Source: Planctomycetota bacterium
GTDB taxonomy: Bacteria > Planctomycetota > Planctomycetia > Planctomycetales > Planctomycetaceae
Direction of reading: 5' to 3'
Assembly (NCBI GenBank): GCA_018242565.1
Contig: JAFEBR010000609.1
Location: 1 to 34,064 of the forward strand
DNA: 34,064 nt
Below, one piece after another: positions 1 to 7,939 of the stretch; the stretch's first letter is position 1, and every line of letters begins with the position of its first letter. The position numbers and the translations under genes are program-made. Under the pieces are notes generated by a model. That model searched no databases. It saw only the letters and a program-made list of their open reading frames with translations, and was not told where the DNA came from.

Positions 1-474
1 GTCGCGGTCCCCAAGGGAGATCGCTTTGGCTGGCTGGTGGAAAAAGCCACCGAGTTGGGGGTCGCGCGTCTTGTCCCCCTGTTAACGGAACGCAGCGTCG
101 TGATCCCAGGCGACGGCAAGCTCGACAAGATGCGGCGGACAATTATTGAAGCCAGCAAACAGTGCCGACGCTCCCGGTTGATGGAGCTCGACGAATCCCA
201 GGAGTGGCCCGCCTTTACCTCGCGTCAACCCACCGACCGGCCATTTTGGGTGGCACACCCGACCGGCCAGCCCTTAGAGCGCAGTACCCTGCCCGTCGCG
301 GGGCACCTCACCGTCGCCATTGGCCCGGAGGGGGGCTTTACGGACCGCGAAATTGCCCTGGCCGTCGCGCAGGGGGCCCGGCTGATCACCCTGGGCGCGC
401 GCATCTTGCGCATCGAAACCGCGGCACTCGCTGTGGCGGCCGCTCTGGGTGTGACCACCGGTCACTCTGGCTGA
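1..474 (+). CDS. rsmE: 16S rRNA (uracil-1498-N3) methyltransferase RsmE, 3' part
   Basis: The frame is open from base 1, so the 5' end lies outside the window; 157 residues remain of a family usually about 240 long. The missing part would be the N-terminal PUA-like RNA-binding domain. What remains is the SPOUT methyltransferase domain: an early GWLVEKATELGV segment, then IGPEGGFT and LGARILRIETA near the C-terminus, which form the trefoil knot that binds S-adenosylmethionine. Family knowledge: RsmE methylates N3 of U1498 in helix 44 of 16S rRNA, acting on the 30S subunit in the cytoplasm. It converges with the minus-strand gene ending at 499, leaving 24 bp. A GTG at 37 exists but cannot be the true start, because conserved sequence (VAVPKGDRFGW) precedes it. 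Confidence 0.95.
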   Translation, partial: VAVPKGDRFGWLVEKATELGVARLVPLLTERSVVIPGDGKLDKMRRTIIEASKQCRRSRLMELDESQEWPAFTSRQPTDRPFWVAHPTGQPLERSTLPVAGHLTVAIGPEGGFTDREIALAVAQGARLITLGARILRIETAALAVAAALGVTTGHSG

Positions 475-498
475 AGGCCACGTCCCGGGAACCCATCG

Positions 499-1662
499 TC
501 AGCGGTCAGAGCCGAGTTCCTGTTGCACGAAGTCCGGATCGAGCTGGCGGATCTCTTTCAGGTACCGCTCGGCGTCGCGGACATGCGCGGGGGGTTCTTG
601 CGGCTTCTGCCCCTCGGTATCCGCCCGACAGGCCCGCAGATAATGGAGAATTCCCCGCTTGGAGGCCTTGTCGTCAGCAGCGGCCTCCTCGTAGGCTTTG
701 CGAACTTTGTCGCGGACACTCCAGTCTTTCCACCTCGCCAAATGCGCCAGGACGAGCCCGCGCACCCGGGGATCATCCAACAGCAAATGCAGCGACGATC
801 GGACCCGTTCGGCAGGAATCCGCTGTTGGCCATGCTCGCCCAGGTACGCCAGTGACTGCAGCGCCGCCTGGATCAGGGTGGGCTTCGTCGTTTTCTCTTT
901 CAACAGCAGTTCGTCAATCTCGGCCAGGCCGTCGGTTCCCGTCGCCCACAGAAAACCGGTCAGCACACTTTCGCGGTCCGCCTGCAAATCATCGGCGCGG
1001 GCCAGCAGCATGCCCAGCAACAGATCGCCATCGTCCGCATGCTGGCCCAAACCCAGCATCAGTGCATACAAGGGGAGCCGATTCTGGGGCAGTTCGGGAT
1101 CGCTCAGCCAATCGAGCAGCGATTCGCGCGGCAGGGTGTCAGCCAGTTCGATGAGCCGTTCTCGCGGTGCCCGAGCCACCTGCGTAAACGCATCCTCGGC
1201 GACAATCGGATCCTGGTCTTCCAGCCGGCTGACGTAATACGCCAGTTGATCCGTCTCCTCCGCCTCGGCCGCGGGTGCCCGCGTCAGGTAATTGTACCGC
1301 CGGGAATTGATCTGCTGGGGAATCGTCCAGTTCAATTTGTCGGGGCCGGCCTCTTGCCCCAGTAACAGAACGACGCCGTCCTGATCCCCCGCGCGTTTCT
1401 CAGAGATCGTGATTCGCGTGCCGCGTGCCGGCGATTTGCCGGCCCCGCGCGGCACCTGCACAATTTCATAGGTCGTGCTGCCCAGATCATCCGGTCCGGT
1501 GGGCTCGCGCACGGCGACGCGCTTCGCCAGCACGGCCACCTCGGCCTGCCGATAACGATCGGTCAACGTCGAATGGGGAGGTGGCTCGTCCGCGTGGGAC
1601 GTGGACGACAACACTCCCCCGACGAACAAGACGGCTGCGCTTGCCAGGTGATTCCGCCTCAT
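499..1662 (-). CDS. Secreted protein of unknown function, paralogue of the upstream CPYC protein
   Basis: 387 residues. A Sec-type signal peptide covers about residues 1-24, with probable cleavage after SHA. The ATG at 1662 has a GGGAG ribosome site 5 nt upstream. It is a clear paralogue of the next gene (1739-2923): both share a DLGSTTYEIV/KLGSTTYEIV segment near residue 60, a YALMLGL/YGLMLGL segment mid-protein, and LARWKDWSVRDK/LARWKDWSVQDK near residue 310. The mid and C-terminal parts are helix-rich and could form HEAT-like repeats. Unlike its sister it has no CPxC motif after the signal peptide. It is the last gene of the minus-strand unit that starts with the ABC transporter at 7402. 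I do not recognise a named domain; an envelope accessory role to the transporter is inference from position only. Confidence 0.8.
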   Translation of the reverse strand: MRRNHLASAAVLFVGGVLSSTSHADEPPPHSTLTDRYRQAEVAVLAKRVAVREPTGPDDLGSTTYEIVQVPRGAGKSPARGTRITISEKRAGDQDGVVLLLGQEAGPDKLNWTIPQQINSRRYNYLTRAPAAEAEETDQLAYYVSRLEDQDPIVAEDAFTQVARAPRERLIELADTLPRESLLDWLSDPELPQNRLPLYALMLGLGQHADDGDLLLGMLLARADDLQADRESVLTGFLWATGTDGLAEIDELLLKEKTTKPTLIQAALQSLAYLGEHGQQRIPAERVRSSLHLLLDDPRVRGLVLAHLARWKDWSVRDKVRKAYEEAAADDKASKRGILHYLRACRADTEGQKPQEPPAHVRDAERYLKEIRQLDPDFVQQELGSDR

Positions 1663-1738
1663 GGTCGCTCCCCAGCGCTCGCAGAGTGCCGCACTTTATC
1701 CCCAACGCGCGCCGGCAGAACCGGCACGGGCGAATCGC

Positions 1739-2923
1739 TTACTGCAGGAAGAAGTACTTCTCGGCTTCGGTCACCGTCTTGGGATCGAGTTTACGCAGTT
1801 CTTCGAGATGCCGTTTGCCATCGACCACATGTTTCGCCGGAGCCTCACCCCCGCCTTCGGGCACATCTTTCGTGCTCGAGATCATGTAGCGGACGATGGC
1901 CCGCTTGATGGAAGGAATGTTGTATTCTTCGGCTCCGTACAGGCCGCGGAGTTTGTCCTGCACCGACCAGTCTTTCCAGCGGGCGAGGTCGGCAATCACG
2001 AGGTCACTGACTTCGGGCCGATCGAGCAGCAATCGCATGGATTGTTTGAGCCGATCTCCCGGGATCTTGCCATTGCCATAGGTCCACATGAACCGCAGCG
2101 CCGTCATGGCGGAATAGGTCTCACTGAAGGGCACTTTCTTGTTGATGATTTTTGATTTTTCGAGAACTTCGAGCCCGCGTTCCCCTGTCAGCACGAGAAA
2201 GCCACCCATCAAACCGTCGATCCCCAGCCGAAAATCGGTGGTCTCTTCGACAATCTTGGCTTCCATCATTTTGGCGTCTTCGTCATCGCCACAGAGCCCC
2301 AGCATCAGGCCGTACAGATTGATGCGGGTCGCCAGCGTCTTGGGATCATTCACCCATTTTCGCAGCGAATCGCGAGGGAAATCTTTCGCGAGCGGCACGA
2401 CGTCTTTATAGGCCGCATTGGCAAACTCGCCGAACGCGTCAGCCGCGATCATGGCATCTGAATTTTCCAGGAATTTCAAATAGTACTTGAGGCGGACATC
2501 CGGCTTCTCTTCGAACTTGGGGGCTTCGACGAGGAACTTGAAGCCAGCGTCCGAGATATCCAGCGGCGCGCCCCAGTCGATCGAATCGCCGCGAAACTTG
2601 CTGCCGAACACCATCGACAAATCGCCCGGCTTGCCCTGTCGGTACCGTTCGAGAGTGATCTTCTTGCCCTTTTCGGTGGTCTTGCCGAAGGCGCGGGCCA
2701 CATCCACGATCTCGTAGGTCGTGCTGCCCAGTTTTTCTTTGGTGGGCATTTCGGCCGAGACCCATTTCACAAGCACGGCGACATCCGCCTTGGCAAACTG
2801 CTCGGTGATCGTGAGCGTTGGTTCACAGTAAGGACAGGCCGAGACAGGCACCGGCCACGCCATCGCCAGCAGCAAAGCTGCGAGAGACAAACTGGCAACA
2901 AGAAATCGGGGCGTCGGCTTCAT
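1739..2923 (-). CDS. Secreted CPYC-motif protein of unknown function
   Basis: 394 residues from the ATG at 2923, which has a GGAG ribosome site 9 nt upstream; a TTG at 2938 is less likely. The signal peptide ends in PVSAC, which also fits a lipobox, so the mature protein may be a lipoprotein with Cys30 lipidated. Cys30 and Cys33 form a CPYC motif at the mature N-terminus. The rest is a roughly 360-residue domain shared with the paralogue at 499-1662. CPxC resembles thioredoxin active sites and metal-binding pairs, but I see no thioredoxin fold around it. I recall similar planctomycete proteins starting with CPFC next to DUF3299 genes; that is memory, not a search. The gap to the upstream DUF3299-like gene is 45 bp, consistent with one operon. 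Confidence 0.8.
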   Translation of the reverse strand: MKPTPRFLVASLSLAALLLAMAWPVPVSACPYCEPTLTITEQFAKADVAVLVKWVSAEMPTKEKLGSTTYEIVDVARAFGKTTEKGKKITLERYRQGKPGDLSMVFGSKFRGDSIDWGAPLDISDAGFKFLVEAPKFEEKPDVRLKYYLKFLENSDAMIAADAFGEFANAAYKDVVPLAKDFPRDSLRKWVNDPKTLATRINLYGLMLGLCGDDEDAKMMEAKIVEETTDFRLGIDGLMGGFLVLTGERGLEVLEKSKIINKKVPFSETYSAMTALRFMWTYGNGKIPGDRLKQSMRLLLDRPEVSDLVIADLARWKDWSVQDKLRGLYGAEEYNIPSIKRAIVRYMISSTKDVPEGGGEAPAKHVVDGKRHLEELRKLDPKTVTEAEKYFFLQ

Positions 2924-2968
2924 GAGGTTCCACTCCAACTCGATCTGCGGGAATTCGAGGAATTTCAG

Positions 2969-3553
2969 TTATCTGTGAATGATGACGGCATCATCCAGAT
3001 GATACAAGAACAACAGCATCGGCCCGGAATCTTCGGGGATGACCGTGGCTTCAATCCGCAGGCGTCCCGCCACATCGAACGGCAACAGGTCAATGTAATC
3101 GGCGGTCGTGCCCGCCTTCAGAGTGACGGCGACCATGTGGTCGACCCGCCCCACCCGTGCAAAGCAGCACATGTCGGTGCTGCGGACCAGCAGGAATTCG
3201 GGAAGGCTGGTGGCCACCCCCGTCGGTTTCATATACCCCCGCAGAACGATCCGCTGTCCGGCCAATTCTCGAATCGATTGCGGAATCTGATCTACACAAT
3301 CAGCCGTCAGCACGTTCAGCCCGGCATGTTTGGCGAGATCGAGTTCTACGAAACTCACGCGCTGTGCGCCAGCTTCGGGACCAGTTCGGAGTTCTGCCGC
3401 GCGCTCCCCAGAGGGCGCAAGAGCGGGGGCAGCAGACGGGTTGGGGTTCTCTGCGAGTTCGAGATCCCAACCGGCACGCCGCACGGCGGCCGAGCCCACC
3501 AACGCCAACCCACATAAAATCGCACCGATCAGCAACGGGCTGGATTTTCGCAT
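2969..3553 (-). CDS. DUF3299-like envelope protein with N-terminal anchor
   Basis: 194 residues. The ATG at 3553 has GGAG 6 nt upstream. Residues 7-24 form one hydrophobic segment, either an uncleaved anchor or a signal peptide, followed by an Ala/Pro-rich linker to about residue 65. The C-terminal domain (66-194) matches the next gene upstream: FVELDL, a conserved Cys86 in DCVDQIP, LRGYMKP near 105-110, the pair Cys129-Cys130 in DMCCF, and a C-terminal LYHLDDAVII. The GYMxP, Phe-Leu-Leu-Val and Cys pattern resembles the DUF3299 family of small periplasmic proteins encoded beside MacB-type ABC transporters. Function is unknown; adjacent cysteines facing the periplasm suggest metal or thiol chemistry (inference). 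It lies 47 bp downstream of the second DUF3299-like gene. Confidence 0.8.
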   Translation of the reverse strand: MRKSSPLLIGAILCGLALVGSAAVRRAGWDLELAENPNPSAAPALAPSGERAAELRTGPEAGAQRVSFVELDLAKHAGLNVLTADCVDQIPQSIRELAGQRIVLRGYMKPTGVATSLPEFLLVRSTDMCCFARVGRVDHMVAVTLKAGTTADYIDLLPFDVAGRLRIEATVIPEDSGPMLLFLYHLDDAVIIHR

Positions 3554-3600
3554 GGTTGACTCCGCGGGAGGCCGATTCCTGTCACCGACTGAGCAGGCGA

Positions 3601-4398
3601 CTATTTGCGAATGATCGCCGCATCATCGATGTGATACAAGAGGAAGATCAGCCCGTCGTCGAGTTCGACCTTTTCAATCCGGAATTTGCCCACCACGTCA
3701 AATGGCTTCAGTTCAATGTAATCGGTGGTGGTTTTCGGTTTGAGTTTGACGGCGATCAGGTGATACACCTTGCCCTTGGGGCCGAAACAACACAGATCGG
3801 TGCTGCGGACAAACACAAATTCCGGAATCTCCGAATCGACGCCGCTGGGCTTCATGTAGCCTCGAATTCGCACGTGTTTCCCGTCGAGCGCCCGGAGCCA
3901 GGGAGGCATCTTCTCGACGCAGTCGGAGGTGACCGGTTCCATGTTGATGATTTTCAACAGGTCCAGGTCGTCGAAACCGATCCGCAGGGCGTCGCCCGGG
4001 CCTTCAACCACGAAGTGCCGAGCCGGGAGGGGGTTTTCGGGCGAAACCGGCGGGGGCTCTGCCGTGCTGCCGTGGGACGGTGTGCCGACGCTCTCAGGAG
4101 CATTGGGCGATACGGGTTCGCCGGGCCCTGCGCTTGGCGTCGCATCGGGGGCAGTCCCCGAAACCGCGGAACCTTCCTGGACGGAATTGGCATCGACTCT
4201 GGCTGGTGGCGAAGTCAGATCTGTGGAGTCTGTCGAACTCTCCGCACCGGGTTGTTCGTCGGTCGATTTCTGGATTTCCGGATAGGACCGGGCCGACACG
4301 GCAGGTTCATCGTGGCAACCCCACGAGACCAGACAGAGCAACCCTGCGCAGCCGGTCGCGAAGATCTGGTGTCGCCAGTCAATCCGGTCGTGGCTCAT
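3601..4398 (-). CDS. DUF3299-like lipoprotein with long low-complexity linker
   Basis: 265 residues. The hydrophobic N-terminus ends in LVSWGC, a slightly atypical lipobox that would make Cys28 the lipidated residue. Residues 29-125 are a Ser/Thr/Pro/Glu-rich linker without predicted fold, as expected for a tether spanning the periplasm. The C-terminal domain (about 130-265) has Cys160 (TSDCVEKMP), IRGYMKP at 178-184, Cys203-Cys204 in DLCCFG and a terminal LYHIDDAAIIRK, closely matching its neighbour at 2969-3553. The start ATG overlaps the stop of the upstream DUF3299-like gene (ATGA, 4395-4398), so the two are translationally coupled. The two C-terminal domains look like a duplication whose N-terminal anchors then diverged. 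Confidence 0.85.
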   Translation of the reverse strand: MSHDRIDWRHQIFATGCAGLLCLVSWGCHDEPAVSARSYPEIQKSTDEQPGAESSTDSTDLTSPPARVDANSVQEGSAVSGTAPDATPSAGPGEPVSPNAPESVGTPSHGSTAEPPPVSPENPLPARHFVVEGPGDALRIGFDDLDLLKIINMEPVTSDCVEKMPPWLRALDGKHVRIRGYMKPSGVDSEIPEFVFVRSTDLCCFGPKGKVYHLIAVKLKPKTTTDYIELKPFDVVGKFRIEKVELDDGLIFLLYHIDDAAIIRK

Positions 4399-5102
4399 TT
4401 GAAATGCGTTCCTTCGATGACATAGACGGCGTTCAAACCGGCCGACCGGGTGGGAGCCAGCGCCCGGAACACGCCTCCCACACCAACCAGTTGCTGTTCC
4501 CGGTGGTTGACGGTCAGATCCTCAAATTTGACGACGATCATGTCGGTCAACTTGGGCTGGCCACCGAAGCAACATTGGCCGGTGTCTTTGACCAGGACAA
4601 ATTCCGTTAATCCCTGGAGCTGTTTCGTGGGATACATGTATCCCTTGACGTAAATCTGCTTGCCGTCGAGGGCTGCGACTTCCGGAGCGATCTGGGGCTC
4701 ACCATTCTCGGCGACCGTGGGCGGAGTGGCTTTGGCCAGTTCAGAAAAGCTCACCCGCAGGTAACCTTCCGGCAACTCGGTGATGTAATCATAAGTGTGG
4801 AAGGCAGCGGCCCCCAAAACCAGCACCAGGGACAAGCTCGTCCCCAGCCAGGCGACCGTACGGCCACCGAATTCCCCCGCCGCGCGGCGAATCTGCCAAA
4901 GGGCAATGACGCCCGTGATCATGCCGACGATGCCGATGGCCAGGCAGGGAATCGCCAGGAAGCCGGCAAGCGAGCACAACGCCAGGAACAAACTGATCGG
5001 AGCCATGGCCGGGACCGGGCGATACGCAAATTCATCATTCGGATCGCCAGCCTGATCCCGCACGGGCGACGCAACGACTGAACCTGAAAGTATTTGCGAC
5101 AT
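4395..5102 (-). CDS. DUF4190-like membrane domain fused to a DUF3299-like domain
   Basis: 235 residues from the ATG at 5102, which has AGGTG 6 nt upstream; a GTG at 5111 lies inside that ribosome site and is rejected. Residues 26-105 contain three hydrophobic stretches (about 33-48, 50-70, 84-102) with the Tyr-Arg-Pro-Val opening and the small-residue pattern of DUF4190-type membrane domains. Residues 115-235 carry the DUF3299-like domain: VKGYMYP near 152-158, TEFVLVKD, Cys177-Cys178 in QCCFGG, and IVVKF. Its C-terminus differs from the other two copies and lacks the LYHxDDA ending. It is the first of five closely packed genes after a 300-bp gap from the permease, and it overlaps the next gene by 4 bp. 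Confidence 0.8.
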   Translation of the reverse strand: MSQILSGSVVASPVRDQAGDPNDEFAYRPVPAMAPISLFLALCSLAGFLAIPCLAIGIVGMITGVIALWQIRRAAGEFGGRTVAWLGTSLSLVLVLGAAAFHTYDYITELPEGYLRVSFSELAKATPPTVAENGEPQIAPEVAALDGKQIYVKGYMYPTKQLQGLTEFVLVKDTGQCCFGGQPKLTDMIVVKFEDLTVNHREQQLVGVGGVFRALAPTRSAGLNAVYVIEGTHFK

Positions 5103-5402
5103 ACTGCACACCTGGGCCGAGAAATCCGCCCGTCCATTGCGGGCACTTCACATTCTAACACACCCCGACGGCCGTTCCAGTCCGGGTATAAAGGTTACGT
5201 GCTTTCCCGCCGGACTGCTGGCTCGTCCGCCCCATTGGTGGCCCTCTGCGGGTGATCTGAGACACCTGGCCCGCAAAACCGATTTTGACTGCTGCGCTGG
5301 ACCGGGCACCGGCAAAAGGGAGGCTGACGGGTCAGACCATGGACCAGCCCCACCATCGGGGACGGGCACCGGAATCGGGCAGTGCGTCGCGGCTGTTGGA
5401 TC
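5103..5402 (-). promoter_or_regulatory. 300-bp gap inside the ABC/DUF3299 unit, possible internal promoter
   Basis: This gap separates the permease stop (5403) from the DUF4190/DUF3299 start (5102). On the minus strand a TAGAAT hexamer at 5157-5152 would place transcription start about 43 nt before the ATG. The matching -35 region is poor, so the call is weak. No hairpin with a T-run is visible, so I see no terminator separating the transporter genes from the five downstream genes. No convincing short gene is visible in the gap. Confidence 0.25.
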
Positions 5403-6731
5403 TTATTCGCTCAAGCCTTTGGCCACATCGGCCCGGTACGCGGTGATCCCGGGGACCAGACCGACAATGACGGCCAGGACCAGCAAGGCGGGCAGGATCC
5501 AAAGTTCGTGCTGCTCAAAGAACCAGGGGTCAATCAGGATGTCGCTGCGGGATTCGACGATTGGACCGGCGACAAACACGAAGGCATGTCCCAGCAACAA
5601 ACCCATCAGGGCGCCTCCCAGGCACAGCAGGACCGACTCGGCAATGATGATCGAAAACACGGTATGACGGCGGGCGCCCAGAGCGCGCATGATCGCGATC
5701 TCGCGTTTCCGGTCTGACATCGAATTGTAAATGCTGACGAAAATCCCCACGCCGGAAACCACGATGATCAGGGCCGTCATCACCACCAGCATTGTTCGAA
5801 TGTTGCCAACCACATCGTTGAGCAACTTCTTGATCTGCTCAATGGGATTGACCGCCTGGGCCACGGACCCTTTGTTGATGCGGGGCATGATCAGAAACGC
5901 CACGGCCGACTGCTCGGCGGAACTCTTGCCGGCCGACTGCACCAGAATGGCCGTGACCTGTTTCTGCTCATCCGAGATTTTTTCTTTCTTGCCCCCTGCG
6001 GGGTGAGCGGGCGGTGCCGAATCGGGGGGCGGCTGAGGAATGACAATTTCGGCATCCCGGCGGGCCTGCTCTTCGAGTTCCACCTCGGCCTTCGACTTGC
6101 CATGCCCTTCAATCTCGTAGAAACCGTCGTAGTTGATGAACACGGCGCGATCGATCGGCAGGCCGGTGGGGGCCAGCACTCCCGAGACCGTGAATTTCTC
6201 ATCGTGAATGTCGCTCGTATTGCCGCCATGCGCAATCGGGAATTTCTTGCCTACCGACCAGCCATAGGCCCGAGCCACCCGCGCACCGATCACGGCGTCG
6301 AAGGTACCGCTGATGGGTTTGCCCGCTTGAAACTCAAATTTCTTGCCGGGCACATAGTCGCATTCGAAATACTCCGGGATCGTGCCGACGATGCGGAACT
6401 TGCCGTCTTCGGTGGTGTCACCCAGGGCAAACGGAATGGCATGGGCCGCCCACTTCTTCTTTTTGATATCCAGGTAGTACTTGTACGGAATGTTCTCGAT
6501 CGGCTTGTCGAGAAAATAGATCGTGTTCAACACGAGTTGCATGGGGCTGCCCTTGGCACCCAGGATCATGTCGAAACCGGTCGCATTCTGGCTGAACATT
6601 CGGCTGACGACGCCGTTGATCACCAGCACCGCCACCATCAGCGCGACACCGAGCGCAATACTCAGTGCCGTCAGACACGAGGCCAGCCAGCGTTGTCGAA
6701 TACTTTTCGCCGCGATCGTTACCAGATTCAT
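5403..6731 (-). CDS. MacB/FtsX-like ABC transporter permease
   Basis: 442 residues with the layout of the MacB/LolE class: one transmembrane helix at about 18-42, a large periplasmic core (about 43-310, containing FDMILGAKGSPMQLVLN at 53-69), then three helices at about 315-340, 360-390 and 410-432 forming the FtsX domain, with MSDRKREIAIMRALGA between the first two. A charged Pro/Lys-rich insert at about 225-260 sits in the periplasmic part. Such permeases act as mechanotransmission machines for lipoproteins, peptides or metal-linked substrates rather than as simple channels. Its ATG overlaps the ATPase stop (ATGA, 6728-6731), so the two subunits are coupled. The substrate cannot be read from the sequence. 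Confidence 0.92.
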   Translation of the reverse strand: MNLVTIAAKSIRQRWLASCLTALSIALGVALMVAVLVINGVVSRMFSQNATGFDMILGAKGSPMQLVLNTIYFLDKPIENIPYKYYLDIKKKKWAAHAIPFALGDTTEDGKFRIVGTIPEYFECDYVPGKKFEFQAGKPISGTFDAVIGARVARAYGWSVGKKFPIAHGGNTSDIHDEKFTVSGVLAPTGLPIDRAVFINYDGFYEIEGHGKSKAEVELEEQARRDAEIVIPQPPPDSAPPAHPAGGKKEKISDEQKQVTAILVQSAGKSSAEQSAVAFLIMPRINKGSVAQAVNPIEQIKKLLNDVVGNIRTMLVVMTALIIVVSGVGIFVSIYNSMSDRKREIAIMRALGARRHTVFSIIIAESVLLCLGGALMGLLLGHAFVFVAGPIVESRSDILIDPWFFEQHELWILPALLVLAVIVGLVPGITAYRADVAKGLSE

Positions 6732-7402
6732 GCTACCGCCTCCGTGCGGTTGAAATCGGTCAACCGATCCACTCGCTGAAACCGACCCGCAACTTCCAGC
6801 GAGTGGGTGACCATCAACAACGACACCTGATTCTCGTGGCAGGCCGTACAGATCAGATCGAGAATGGTGTTCTGATTTTTGACGTCGACATTGGCGGTGG
6901 GTTCGTCGGCCAACAGCAGCGACGGCTTGTTGGCCAGGGCCCGGGCCACGGCCACCCGCTGCTGTTCACCCACCGACAGTCGTGACGGTTTGTGATGCAG
7001 TCGATGCGACAGGCCCACCTGGTCCAGAAGTTCGAGGGCCCGCTTGCGATCGACCGGCTTGCCCGAAAAACTCATTCCCAGCAGCACATTTTCCAGGGCG
7101 GAAAACGCCTGCAGCAGATTGAAGGTTTGAAACACAAACCCGATTTTCTGGGCCCGAAATCGATCTCGCCGCACTTCGTGCAACCGGGCCAGGTCGATGT
7201 TGTCGATGAGCACAGCCCCGGAATCGGGCAGAGTGATGCCCGAAATGACATTCAGCAGGGTCGTTTTGCCACCACCGCTGGGGCCCAGCAGTGCCACCTG
7301 CTCACCCGATTGCACCGTGAACTCGGCAATGTTCAGCACCGGCAGGGCGCGGCCATCGGGTTCACGATAGGACTTACGGACATCCTTGAGGACAAGCGAC
7401 AC
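6728..7402 (-). CDS. ABC transporter ATP-binding protein (MacB/LolD-type)
   Basis: 224 residues from a GTG at 7402 preceded by GGGAG about 10 nt upstream; the frame stays open to 7657, but that extension is low-quality sequence and the family starts at LVLKDVRKSY. Walker A is GPSGGGKT at 40-47, the Q-loop glutamine is about residue 92, the signature is LSVGEQQRV at 142-150, Walker B is LLLADEPTA at 162-170, and the switch histidine is in LMVTHS. The LSVGEQQR signature is typical of LolD/MacB ATPases. It powers the permease encoded immediately downstream and heads the minus-strand unit. The upstream region is shared with the divergent gmd gene. Confidence 0.93.
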   Translation of the reverse strand: MSLVLKDVRKSYREPDGRALPVLNIAEFTVQSGEQVALLGPSGGGKTTLLNVISGITLPDSGAVLIDNIDLARLHEVRRDRFRAQKIGFVFQTFNLLQAFSALENVLLGMSFSGKPVDRKRALELLDQVGLSHRLHHKPSRLSVGEQQRVAVARALANKPSLLLADEPTANVDVKNQNTILDLICTACHENQVSLLMVTHSLEVAGRFQRVDRLTDFNRTEAVA

Positions 7403-7939
7403 GAATCGACGGCTCCCGGCGAAGAAATACAGTGTGCAATCAGTCGTAATCGTACAGGGGCGATGCGTCACGCGCGATCGCCGCCGCTCAGGTTCGGTAT
7501 CTTGGCAACCCCCTCCCAGGCATGCAAGGGGTGTTTGACTGCACCGACTTGCCGGGCGCGGGCCGACCCGCTCACAGCGCCGAATCGTCGCTTTGAGAGC
7601 GCGTGACCAATGGTGCCTCAGCCAGATGCGACCAACGCCGGACCCTTGGCACTTCACTTACGCCAATCGGCCTGATCGCGTGGGATTTCTCTGGAGAATT
7701 CCTGGTGACGCGCTCGAACTACGGAGAATTTTCAGGATCCTTCCCGAAATCGACGGCGAACAAATCGGTCTGCAAGATGGAAATGCACACCCGATGCAAT
7801 CGCAAAAGTCGTCTCGTGTGGTCAGGGTGAAAAGGCAGAACGCCGTGGTCGCTCGCCGCCTGCAAGTTCTGACGGCTCAAGGTTTCCGAAATCCCGCAAC
7901 CAACGTAGAATGTCGTTTTTGTTACGGGAACACTGGTTC
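7403..7939. other. 537-bp divergent intergenic region between ABC ATPase and gmd
   Basis: No convincing coding sequence is seen on either strand. The region must hold the outward promoters of the ABC unit (minus) and gmd (plus). A TAGAAT hexamer at 7906-7911 could be a -10 element for gmd, about 30 nt before its likely ATG at 7940, but there is no good -35. Two 8-bp direct repeats, GGAGAATT at 7693-7700 and 7723-7730, lie 30 bp apart; their meaning is unknown. Confidence 0.4.

Noticed and set aside
162-1154. A 330-codon plus-strand frame across the end of rsmE and the antisense of the paralogue gene
   Set aside because: Arg/Pro/Gly-rich composition, no ribosome site, and it overlaps two well-supported genes in other frames.
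2834-2836. Thioredoxin-like function for the CPYC protein
   Set aside because: The CPxC pair stands at the mature N-terminus without the strand-helix context of a thioredoxin fold.
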